Notes under the pieces: generated by a model
Seen by the model: the letters and a program-made list of their open reading frames with translations, nothing else
What the model was told of the DNA's origin: nothing
Databases searched by the model: none
Shown here: piece by piece, positions 1 through 6,240 of the stretch
How positions within the stretch are numbered: position 1 is the first letter of the stretch
Layout of the letters: each line of letters begins with the position of its first letter
Made by a program: the position numbers and the translations under genes
Assembly: GCA_038230695.1 (NCBI GenBank)
Contig: JBBRMT010000123.1
Coordinates: 1 to 13,641 of the forward strand
Direction of reading: 5' to 3'
DNA: 13,641 nt
From: QHBQ01 sp038230695
Lineage (GTDB): Bacteria > Chloroflexota > Chloroflexia > QHBQ01

Positions 1-6
1 CTCCCG

Positions 7-70
7 CAAGGGGAGAGGCTTTTTGCTTACCCCACACCAAACCTTCCCTCAAGGGGAGAGGCTTTTTGCT
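7..70. repeat. Two-copy direct repeat, 43-bp period
   Basis: A 21-bp sequence occurs identically at 7-27 and 50-70. Each copy follows a short CTCCC/GGGGAG-type hairpin (1-15; a weaker version at 45-58) and carries a TTTTT run. It belongs to the same broad class of intergenic GGGAGAG palindromes seen at 2309-2330, 3525-3601 and 9287-9305. It lies just beyond the stop of the methyltransferase-LuxE gene. The T run lies on the plus-strand side, so it would not act as a classical terminator for that minus-strand gene. Confidence 0.8.
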
Positions 71-110
71 ACTCAGCACTCAGCACTCATCACTTAGCAC
101 TCAGCACTCA
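71..110. repeat. Short tandem repeat (CACTCAG-like units)
   Basis: The stretch 71-110 is built from imperfect repeats of a 7-bp CAGCACT/CTTAGCACT-like unit. It touches the stop codon of the minus-strand gene ending at 108. It is a simple-sequence tract with no visible coding meaning, similar in style to the heptamer run at 1163-1197. Confidence 0.65.
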
Positions 111-2021
111 CATCAGCGCGAAACGCTCCCGCCCGCCTGATGTTGCGGGGGCGAGGCGGCCCTGGTCGGCGCTCTGCACCACCATCAGGTTGCTGAAGTT
201 GCTCAGGTCGCAGACGGTGACGTAGCCGCTCTTCATCCCCAGCGGCTGGCTGCCGCCCGCCTGGCTGCGTAGGGAGACGCGCACCCAGGGCGGCCCGCAC
301 AGGTAGTCACTGTCGGAATATACCTCGCCGCCACAGGCGCGTTGGCGCAGGGCGCTATCGTAGAACTGGCTGCCGCCTGGTGCGGGGTTGTACATCCGCA
401 CGCACCACAGCCGACTGATGCCGAACACCCGCTCGAATAGCGCATACATTCGGCCTCGCTCATGCTCCAGCCCGCCAGAATAGAGGATGCGGCTGCGCGG
501 GTTGAGCCGAAAACTGAGACCCACGCTGCGGCAATGTTCGGCAAACTGAGCGATGGCGTGGGCGTGGCCCATCAAGCAGACCCGTTCACCCACTGCCTCG
601 GCCTTGCTCAAGGTGGCGGCCACGCCCAGATGGTTGTTGGTGTAGCTGGCGCTATCGTTGTCTGCGAAACGGAGCGCGGCGGCGCTGAACACCAGCACGG
701 CTTCGCTATCCGGCTCAGGACTGCGGGCTACGGTGATAATGCGCAGGCGGTCATGGTCGTCCATATCAGGCAGCAGGTGGGCGCGTAGGTTGGGCATCAG
801 CGCGGTGAGGTAGAGGTAAAGCTGGTGCTGCTTGAGTGGCTGGCCGCGCAGACCTTTGCCCATTGCGGCGGCGGGGGAGAAGTATTGCAGTTCGCTGACC
901 GCTACCGGCGGGATGTCGCGCCAGTGGCCGATGCGTTGCGGCGATATTGACCGCCGCTGGCAATATTCGGCGTAGGCAGGGCTGGACTGATACTGGTACT
1001 CGAATAGGCGCAAAGCTATGGCGTTGAACGCGCCATCGCCCCAGGCCGCCCGCTCCTGATGCTCGTCGAGCAGTGCTGGAGCAGTCGCCTCGATATATGC
1101 GCCGATGTCCTCGGCCAGCCGCGCTTCCTCTGCGATCAAACCGCTCATTGCGACCCTTCGGAAATGGTCAATGGTAAATGGTGAATGGTAAATGGAGTGG
1201 CTTTGATAATCTAACCAGCACGCTGCTAAAGGCAAGGTCAGGACGTAGACCTCAAACGTTTGGCGCTGGCGCAAGGTTGCGTCCAGGCTGCCGTGGCGAG
1301 CGATTAGCCAGTCGCGCCACTGCTCGATGTAGCGATCAAAGTCGGGGTCGGGCAGAGTGCGGGTGCGACAGAAGCCGCCATAGCGTTGGTCGTGCAGCAG
1401 CGCAGCAACGGTTGGTTGCGTCTCCCACTCTAGCAGATTTAGATGCTCGACTCTGGACCCCTGCTGCGCCAGATGATTTACCACTGCCGCGCCCACCGAC
1501 TCGCGGCCATCCATGCGCGGCACGCCTGCTGCATCAAGGATTGCGCCCCAGGCGGCCTGCGCTTCGCTGTGCGGTGTGCCTGAATGTGCGATGTCGAAGC
1601 CGAGCAGCAGCAAGCCTCCCGCTTGCACCACGCGGCGAAACTCAGCGACCGCCCGCTGCCAGCCACCCACCAGATGGAAGACGTGAACCGCCAGCCCGAT
1701 GTCGAACCCGCCATCGGCAAAGGGCAACGCTTTGGCATCAGCCAGTGTCAGGTTAGCGTGTGGCGCATTAACCTGTTGCAAGCGGTCAGCAAATAGGTCC
1801 AGCATCGCCCGCGACTCGTCTGCGCCGATATAGCGCGTCCCCATTGCCGCCAGCGGCAAGCCAACCCGCCCGCTGCCCGCGCCAATCTCCAGCCAGCGAG
1901 CATCGGCAAAGCCTCGCTCGGCTGACACTTCGCGTAGCATCTGGCCCACCTGCTCCTGAACCTCAGCGGGGTAGCCACGGGTTGCGTCGTACTGCGCGGC
2001 AATGCTATCGTATAGCGCCAT
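108..2021 (-). CDS. Fused SAM-dependent methyltransferase / LuxE-like acyl-protein synthetase domain protein
   Basis: About 637 residues in two parts. Residues 1-275 form a class I SAM-dependent methyltransferase: motif I LEIGAGSGRVG at 44-54, acidic D68 ending strand 2, and LADAKALPF at 93-101. Residues 292-637 resemble the LuxE acyl-protein synthetase family, with FNAIALRLFEYQYQSSPAY near 332-350, GGSQFYD at 549-555, PPWVRV at 577-582 and DLSNFSN at 605-611. LuxE enzymes activate a fatty acyl group with ATP and carry it as a thioester. The usual SGTTG-like and GMTE motifs are not recognisable here, so activity is uncertain. The joint (276-291) translates a heptamer repeat and does not look like protein. 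The ATG at 2021 is chosen because a consensus promoter places the transcript start near 2054, below the longer TTG start at 2075. The LuxE part could also start on its own at ATG 1148, behind GAAGGG. Substrate unknown. Confidence 0.75.
   Translation of the reverse strand: MALYDSIAAQYDATRGYPAEVQEQVGQMLREVSAERGFADARWLEIGAGSGRVGLPLAAMGTRYIGADESRAMLDLFADRLQQVNAPHANLTLADAKALPFADGGFDIGLAVHVFHLVGGWQRAVAEFRRVVQAGGLLLLGFDIAHSGTPHSEAQAAWGAILDAAGVPRMDGRESVGAAVVNHLAQQGSRVEHLNLLEWETQPTVAALLHDQRYGGFCRTRTLPDPDFDRYIEQWRDWLIARHGSLDATLRQRQTFEVYVLTLPLAACWLDYQSHSIYHSPFTIDHFRRVAMSGLIAEEARLAEDIGAYIEATAPALLDEHQERAAWGDGAFNAIALRLFEYQYQSSPAYAEYCQRRSISPQRIGHWRDIPPVAVSELQYFSPAAAMGKGLRGQPLKQHQLYLYLTALMPNLRAHLLPDMDDHDRLRIITVARSPEPDSEAVLVFSAAALRFADNDSASYTNNHLGVAATLSKAEAVGERVCLMGHAHAIAQFAEHCRSVGLSFRLNPRSRILYSGGLEHERGRMYALFERVFGISRLWCVRMYNPAPGGSQFYDSALRQRACGGEVYSDSDYLCGPPWVRVSLRSQAGGSQPLGMKSGYVTVCDLSNFSNLMVVQSADQGRLAPATSGGRERFALM
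1163..1197. repeat. Five tandem 7-bp repeats inside the methyltransferase-LuxE ORF
   Basis: Five consecutive heptamers AATGGTN (last unit AATGGAG) occupy 1163-1197. The unit is not a multiple of three, so gain or loss of one copy would change the frame between the methyltransferase part and the LuxE-like part. In the minus-strand reading it gives IYHSPFTIDHF, which looks like translated intergenic repeat rather than a designed linker. Confidence 0.85.
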
Positions 2022-2060
2022 CCAAACTAACCCCCCATTTCGCGTCCGTAATGTTCGGAA

Positions 2061-2089
2061 AGTATACGCTGGCAAACCAACCCTGTCAA
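2061..2089 (-). promoter_or_regulatory. Consensus sigma-70 promoter of the methyltransferase-LuxE gene
   Basis: On the minus strand a perfect TTGACA (-35, plus coordinates 2084-2089) is followed by a 17-bp spacer and TATACT (-10, 2061-2066). Transcription would begin near 2054, leaving about 33 nt before the ATG at 2021. This rules out the longer reading that begins at a TTG at 2075. Confidence 0.8.
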
Positions 2090-2174
2090 GCCTGTCTGCT
2101 GAAAATTGGGGTGATGGACCGTGTCAAAATTGCTAACCATATGCGCCATTACGCCCCAAGCAGCGCCCGCACAG

Positions 2175-2203
2175 TCGCAGTTATCCGCTGGGTTTGGTAT
2201 AAT
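2175..2203 (+). promoter_or_regulatory. Extended -10 promoter for the ParB-like gene
   Basis: TGGTATAAT at 2195-2203 is a perfect TATAAT with the extended -10 TGn element. The hexamer 17 bp upstream (2175-2180, TCGCAG) is a poor -35, as is common for extended -10 promoters. It would give a leader of roughly 170 nt before the ParB-like gene. That leader contains a GGGAGAG-type hairpin at 2309-2330 and the strong ribosome site at 2368-2375. Confidence 0.55.
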
Positions 2204-2308
2204 AACATTGCACACAGAAGTGCAAGCCAGCCGGGGTAGAACCACAGTTTGCCTCAGTCAATCGGCCATTTCATTATGGCGCACCGTAGTCCCACCATCA
2301 CCCCAACC

Positions 2309-2330
2309 CTCTCCTAAAATAGGGAGAGAT
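2309..2330 (+). repeat. GGGAGAG-type palindromic repeat in the leader of the ParB-like gene
   Basis: CCTCTCC and GGGAGAG arms flank a short AT-rich loop and can pair as a hairpin. The element is of the same intergenic palindrome class as those at 1-70, 3525-3601 and 9287-9305. It lies about 40 nt upstream of the Shine-Dalgarno sequence, inside the predicted 5' leader. The rest of the 2076-2375 gap holds only the two divergent promoters. Confidence 0.6.
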
Positions 2331-2384
2331 ACAAAGCACAAGGGCGTGCAACTTTCACTACCCCTATAAGGAGGATTGTTGCCC

Positions 2385-3515
2385 TTGAGTTCGCCAATCA
2401 TCAACATGCTAGTCAACCAGGATTATGAACGCGCCCGCCGCAAGGCGTGGCTTAACGAAGTTGCAACCCTGTTTACCCGCCGCAAGAATGAGTTGCTATC
2501 TTTCGACGAGGTAAGTCGGCTGATCGGCACTAGCAACCAGAGCTATCGTGGGATGCAGACGGTGCAAATCGAGAAGATCGTGGGCAGCGTAGATCGCTAT
2601 GCCGACTTCGACCGCGAGTTCCTCCCCGCTCAAACCTCCACCCGCCAACGCTGGACCAGCATTGATCGCGCATATTACGAGGATGTGACGCTGCCACCAG
2701 TCACGCTCTACAAGGTGGGTGATGTCTACTTCGTCAAGGACGGTAACCATCGGGTCAGCGTCGCCCACCAGAAGGGGGTCAAGTACGTTGATGCCGAGGT
2801 CATCGAGGTGCGTAGCAAGGTGCCGATCACCAAGGACACTGATGCCCGCGAACTGCTGCTACTCGCTGAATATGGCCGCTTCCTGGAGCAAACCGACCTC
2901 GATCGCCTGCGCCCCGACCAGCAGATTATCTTCAGCAGCCTGGGCCGTTACGATGTGCTGCTGGAACACATCCGCGTTCATCGCTACTTTTTCAGCATTG
3001 ACCACCCCGGCGAGGCGCTCACCTGGGAGCAGGCGGTGCAAAGCTGGTACGATACCCTGTATATGCCGGTTGTACGCACTATCCGCGAGAACAGCATCCT
3101 AGCCGACTTTCCTGGCAGAACCGAAGCCGACCTCTACCTGTGGGTGATGGACCATCGCTACAGCCTGGCCGAGCAAGGGCAACAGATCAGCCCTGAGCAG
3201 GCCACTGCCGATTACGACGAGAAGTATGGACGGTCGCACGAAGGGCTGAAAGCGCTGCTGCTGCTGCCCGCCGTGATGATGCGCGGGGTCGGTCACGTAT
3301 TCGAGATTAGCGGCAGGCTGATTGTCCGCGCCCTCAACTCCGGCCATCCCACCGCCGAGGAGCCGGGGCTGCCACTGGCAATATCGCCAAATGAACTCGA
3401 CCTTGACCAGCCTGCCGGGCGGGGCCGCACCGCGATGTACGCCAACTGGCTGGCCGCCAGCGCGGGGGTAAATGCCTTCCCGTCGCGCTCCGGCCCAGAC
3501 GAGGGCGATATTTAG
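2385..3515 (+). CDS. ParB-like nuclease-fold domain protein
   Basis: A protein of about 376 residues. Residues 53-150 resemble the ParB/sulfiredoxin-like fold, with VQIEKIVGSVDRY-like sequence at 60-72 and the signature VKDGNHRVSVA at 117-127. The C-terminal half carries WYDTLYMPVVRTIRE (221-235) and FPGRTEADLYLWVMDHRY (242-259). I associate this pairing with uncharacterised Chloroflexota and actinobacterial proteins (possibly the DUF4032 group), often annotated as transcriptional regulators. The molecular role is unknown and no helix-turn-helix is evident. Translation has no ATG near the strong AAGGAGGA (2368-2375). TTG codons at 2376, 2379 and 2385 are in frame, and 2385 (10 nt spacing) or 2379 (4 nt) fits best. 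The ATG at 2406 is 31 nt away. The gene is divergent from the methyltransferase-LuxE gene and convergent with the lipoprotein gene. Confidence 0.8.
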   Translation: MSSPIINMLVNQDYERARRKAWLNEVATLFTRRKNELLSFDEVSRLIGTSNQSYRGMQTVQIEKIVGSVDRYADFDREFLPAQTSTRQRWTSIDRAYYEDVTLPPVTLYKVGDVYFVKDGNHRVSVAHQKGVKYVDAEVIEVRSKVPITKDTDARELLLLAEYGRFLEQTDLDRLRPDQQIIFSSLGRYDVLLEHIRVHRYFFSIDHPGEALTWEQAVQSWYDTLYMPVVRTIRENSILADFPGRTEADLYLWVMDHRYSLAEQGQQISPEQATADYDEKYGRSHEGLKALLLLPAVMMRGVGHVFEISGRLIVRALNSGHPTAEEPGLPLAISPNELDLDQPAGRGRTAMYANWLAASAGVNAFPSRSGPDEGDI

Positions 3516-3524
3516 CGCATAAAA

Positions 3525-3601
3525 CTCCCTCCCCCATATCTGGGGAGGGTTGGGGTGGGGGTTATCTCCCTCCCCATATCGGGGGAGAGTTGGGGTGGGG
3601 G
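3525..3601 (+). repeat. Tandem duplicated G-rich palindromic repeat with a G-quadruplex motif
   Basis: Two near-identical copies (3525-3561 and 3566-3601) each contain CTCCCTCCCC, ATATC, then a G-rich arm that can fold back, followed by TTGGGGTGGGGG. Copy 1 has four G runs of three or more with loops of 1, 2 and 1 nt (3542-3561), a classic intramolecular G-quadruplex pattern on the plus strand. Copy 2 has an interrupted second run. The element starts 10 bp past the stop of the ParB-like gene and so lies in its 3' untranslated region. Confidence 0.8.
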
Positions 3602-3634
3602 CAGGTGGCAAAGCGATTATCGTAGCCACACGCA

Positions 3635-3666
3635 AAAGGGACGCGCCGAAGATGCCGCGTCCCTTT
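3635..3666. terminator. Bidirectional hairpin terminator between convergent genes
   Basis: An 11-bp perfect stem, AAAGGGACGCG (3635-3645) with CGCGTCCCTTT (3656-3666), encloses a 10-nt loop. It starts 9 bp beyond the stop of the minus-strand lipoprotein gene, and its A/T base pairs supply short U tracts in both directions. It is well placed to end transcripts from both the ParB-like gene and the lipoprotein gene. The U tracts are short, so efficiency is uncertain. Confidence 0.7.
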
Positions 3667-3675
3667 CTTTGTGCC

Positions 3676-4509
3676 TTACTTGAACTGATCCAGCCCTACC
3701 AGCTCCATAGTGTGGAACGGCGTATCGGGCTCAACTGTTACATCGGCCTTGTCACCGCCATCTATACCGTTGGCAGCCAGATCCATGCGTACCAGATTGG
3801 GCGTAACGTCAACGAAGTACACGTTCGTGTCACTGACGATTGCTGCCAATTGCCCAGCATCAACCCAGCCGCGAGTGAAGTAGACCCCCTTGAAAACAGC
3901 TCCGGGATGGTGGTCTTTAAGGCCACTTAGGTGAAAGTTCATGTAGAATTGAGGTAGTGGATCAGGATCATCTTGAGTCGGAGTAATGGACATGGTGATG
4001 TAGCCGTTGCCTTTTTGGGGGTCATCAATCGCCCGCATCAGTGACCAGGGTTGGCTGAGGTTGTACGTCTTGACCCAGTTGCGGAATTGATCGGGCTGAA
4101 GATAATTGCGGAAAGTTATCCGCACCTCTACCTTTCCACTCATAGCCTCGACCTTCGGCAACTGGCTTCGGTTGGCATCTACATAGCTGCGTACCTGATC
4201 GGCGGTGTCAGATTTGTAGTTAACCGTGGCGTAGATGTCGCCGGGGTTAATCTGATTACCTCCAAAGGGCCTAATCGTGTCATGGCCCATGCGTTGAGCG
4301 AAGTAGCTCCACGCCCCGAAATCGGCTTTACGCACCAGTGCGGTTGGGGCAGGAGTGGAATTTGCTTGCAGTTGAGGTGAGGATTGAGTCTGGGCTGAGG
4401 ATGTTTGTAGACTTGCACTAGAAGCCCCGCCGCAGGCTGCCAACATGAGAGTAGCTACTATAAGCATTGTGATAGCAGTAAAGATGCGAGTTGGAGTAGA
4501 GGGTTCCAT
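3676..4509 (-). CDS. Putative lipoprotein of unknown function
   Basis: A 277-residue protein with a type II signal peptide: a short N-region with R8, a hydrophobic core (about 9-23) and a LAAC lipobox with C26 as the predicted lipidated cysteine. A Ser/Gln/Thr-rich linker (about 27-55) leads to a globular domain (about 60-277) that I do not recognise. Its sequence includes WSYFAQRMGHDTIRPFGG and GAVFKGVYFTRGWVDAGQLAA. The ATG at 4509 is chosen because AAAGGAG lies 7 nt upstream and the lipobox then falls at the right depth; the longer reading from 4596 has no such support. It begins 73 bp after the stop of the SLH gene on the same strand, so co-transcription and a shared place at the cell surface are likely. 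A hairpin terminator follows. Export and anchoring are well supported; function is not. Confidence 0.75.
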   Translation of the reverse strand: MEPSTPTRIFTAITMLIVATLMLAACGGASSASLQTSSAQTQSSPQLQANSTPAPTALVRKADFGAWSYFAQRMGHDTIRPFGGNQINPGDIYATVNYKSDTADQVRSYVDANRSQLPKVEAMSGKVEVRITFRNYLQPDQFRNWVKTYNLSQPWSLMRAIDDPQKGNGYITMSITPTQDDPDPLPQFYMNFHLSGLKDHHPGAVFKGVYFTRGWVDAGQLAAIVSDTNVYFVDVTPNLVRMDLAANGIDGGDKADVTVEPDTPFHTMELVGLDQFK

Positions 4510-4582
4510 CTGGTTCTCCTTTACTATATGTGGGACAACAATTAGCTTGCCGCCCATTACCTTTGTGAGGTTTCGACACCGC

Positions 4583-6046
4583 TTACGGAGCAGCACACCA
4601 GGTAACTACGTTGCTGCTGTGATCAAAGCAAAACTTGCCGAGGTAGTCGCGCCGTGCTGGCGAAAGATCGGTTGTTCGGATATTGAGATAATAATCGTCA
4701 GCTGTTATCTTATGCGTGTAGCAGCAATCCTGATGCCATATGATACTTACATAGTAAGGGGTATCAGAGACGAAGCTAACGACAGACAGAGGATAAATCC
4801 TCAGCTCACTAAGCCTCCCGAGTAGGCACGGTGAGTGTATATAGCCTGATGCTGACGGGAAGTCGGACTGAAATACACTGTCGTAGTGACCAGCAGAACA
4901 ATTCTCATTGCCGTAATTGTCAACCACATGGAACACCATTGATGGTACCCAGTGGTCGCAGCCAGTACATTGGCCGTTAGGCCACTCACTGTTAGTATCG
5001 TAGAGGAATAGCCAGTTGGGATAGATCCATTCCAAGTCAGAAGCATCAGCCTTAAATGCGTCTGATCCAAGGTATGAACCAGCCATGTGACCGCCAGGAA
5101 TAAATGGGTCAACAAGGTGTGGATCACCATTGAGGGCGTACGTCATGTTGTTGGTGCCTTCCCACTGACCATCAGCAGCGTCTTGGGGTAGAGGCGTATG
5201 ATAAGGCGGTGGCGTGTAGGTAAGGCAGCAATGATCGAACATACCGTTTGACGGACCGTTAGCGGAAGCAAAGATGGCTTGAGCGATCTGAGCGCGGGTG
5301 GCATCCCTGCCGGGTACAAAGTAGCATGAGCCATTACTCATGTCAGTACAAGGCTGGTTATTATTGTCGAAGCCAGTCACAGCCCCAATCGCAGTCGCAT
5401 GATCTATAAGGGAGTAAGCCCAGTAGTCATGTGCTACATCGTTGTATCTCTGATTTGGTGTCGGGGTGGGATCAGAGGGAGTCGGGGTGGGGGTAGGATA
5501 GTCAGCGGCAAAGCCAACAAGTTTGGTCATCTCATCGCGCCGTATGTTCTTCCTGGGTTTGAAACATGGGTATGTTGCTTGATACTGACCACACAGATAG
5601 GGAGTGTATCCAGAGATAACGCCTTTATAGTATGCTTGTTCAATGTTAATCTGAACAAAATCATCGGCTATATCAGTAAAGCTAGGTGGCTCAGGCGGTG
5701 AGGTTGGATACCGCCAGTGGAAGGTGCCTACAACGATGCGCGAGTATTCATCGCGGGTAACGGATGATTCAGGCTTGAAGAAATTGCTGTTAGGTACTGG
5801 CGTACCCGAACCCACACACTGATTAGGTTGATAGCCAGTTATAATTTGCTTGCAGGCCATGTACTGTATTGCTTCGCCATAAAAGTAGCCCTGGGGTACA
5901 TCATAAAAACTCGGGCTGCCCCCGGGACATAGGTTTGTATCAGTAGGAGCTATATGTGGTTGGGATTGTGAACTGAGAGCGGAGGAGTTGGCTGGCTGCG
6001 CTTGGCTATTAAATGCAATAGCGCACACCAGTATTGCTGCTACCAT
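4583..6046 (-). CDS. Secreted protein with three S-layer homology (SLH) repeats
   Basis: From the ATG at 6046 this gives 487 residues. A hydrophobic signal segment (about 1-14) is followed by an AFNSQA-type cleavage site. Three SLH-like repeats follow at about 47-107, 122-181 and 200-261, recognisable by F-DV/DIA, AIQYM/AYYKGVISGY/ATAIGAVTGF and the VTRDE/IRRDE/ATRAQ helices. A PTPTPTPSDPTPTP linker sits between repeats 2 and 3. SLH repeats usually anchor proteins to cell-wall polymers or the S-layer. The rest (about 292-487) is an unrecognised Cys- and aromatic-rich domain, perhaps disulfide-stabilised outside the cell. The start is odd. AAAGGAG (6092-6098) is ideally spaced from an in-frame ATG at 6085, but a TGA at codon 4 (6074-6076) separates it from the remainder. 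The ATG at 6046 lacks a ribosome site and gives a signal peptide with no N-terminal positive charge. An operon with the lipoprotein gene is likely. Confidence 0.75.
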   Translation of the reverse strand: MVAAILVCAIAFNSQAQPANSSALSSQSQPHIAPTDTNLCPGGSPSFYDVPQGYFYGEAIQYMACKQIITGYQPNQCVGSGTPVPNSNFFKPESSVTRDEYSRIVVGTFHWRYPTSPPEPPSFTDIADDFVQINIEQAYYKGVISGYTPYLCGQYQATYPCFKPRKNIRRDEMTKLVGFAADYPTPTPTPSDPTPTPNQRYNDVAHDYWAYSLIDHATAIGAVTGFDNNNQPCTDMSNGSCYFVPGRDATRAQIAQAIFASANGPSNGMFDHCCLTYTPPPYHTPLPQDAADGQWEGTNNMTYALNGDPHLVDPFIPGGHMAGSYLGSDAFKADASDLEWIYPNWLFLYDTNSEWPNGQCTGCDHWVPSMVFHVVDNYGNENCSAGHYDSVFQSDFPSASGYIHSPCLLGRLSELRIYPLSVVSFVSDTPYYVSIIWHQDCCYTHKITADDYYLNIRTTDLSPARRDYLGKFCFDHSSNVVTWCAAP

Positions 6047-6054
6047 AAGTAGAA

Positions 6055-6063
6055 GGGGGGGGG
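6055..6063. repeat. G9 homopolymer upstream of the SLH coding start
   Basis: Nine consecutive G residues on the plus strand (C9 on the coding strand) lie between the best ribosome site of the SLH gene and the first usable ATG. In the frame of the gene they encode part of an apparent signal peptide (TPPLLL). Such runs vary by slippage and are a common place for sequencing error. Changing the count alone would not remove the upstream TGA. Confidence 0.8.
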
Positions 6064-6073
6064 TGAGCTTATA

Positions 6074-6098
6074 TCAAGTTATCATGATCTGCTCCTTT
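6074..6098 (-). promoter_or_regulatory. Strong ribosome site leading to a three-codon reading frame (ATG ATA ACT TGA)
   Basis: AAAGGAG (6092-6098), 6 nt of spacer, then ATG (6083-6085), ATA, ACT and TGA (6074-6076). This is the best initiation signal upstream of the SLH gene and is in frame with it. Either it is a mini-cistron allowing re-initiation at 6046, or the TGA is a nonsense mutation in the signal-peptide region. Confidence 0.65.
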
Positions 6099-6144
6099 CA
6101 GCGAGCAGGTTGATAAAGTATCTCTTGTCAGCGAGTCTACTGCT

Positions 6145-6173
6145 ATTATAGCACAGTAGATCGCAAATTGCAA
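6145..6173 (-). promoter_or_regulatory. Promoter of the SLH-lipoprotein operon
   Basis: On the minus strand, TTGCAA (-35, plus 6168-6173), a 17-bp spacer and a perfect TATAAT (-10, 6145-6150) preceded by TGC, giving an extended -10. Start of transcription is expected near 6138, about 53 nt above the ATG at 6085. The -10 sits inside a small dyad: CTACTG and CAGTAG flank it, which could be a protein-binding site. Confidence 0.7.
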
Positions 6174-6240
6174 TACCCTCGGAGCATTTTGCCAATGAAT
6201 TTTGCCAGGAAAGTTTTAGTGCAGTCACTATGGAAAGAAG

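Noticed and set aside
7..70. A rho-independent terminator for the minus-strand methyltransferase-LuxE gene
   Set aside because: The T run follows the hairpin on the plus strand only; in the gene's direction the hairpin lacks a U tract.
1178..1756. A 192-codon plus-strand frame opposite the methyltransferase
   Set aside because: It is antisense to a gene with clear SAM-binding motifs, is rich in Arg and Ala as expected of a GC-rich shadow frame, and starts in the heptamer repeat.
2022..2075. An 18-residue N-terminal extension of the methyltransferase from a TTG at 2075
   Set aside because: The consensus promoter (2061-2089) covers this codon, so the transcript would start downstream of it. 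The ATG at 2021 fits the fold start better.
2121..2369. An 82-codon plus-strand frame upstream of the ParB-like gene
   Set aside because: It runs across the extended -10 promoter and a GGGAGAG palindrome and has no ribosome site.
4510..4596. A longer start for the lipoprotein gene
   Set aside because: It would bury the signal peptide 29 residues deep, while AAAGGAG sits 7 nt from the ATG at 4509.
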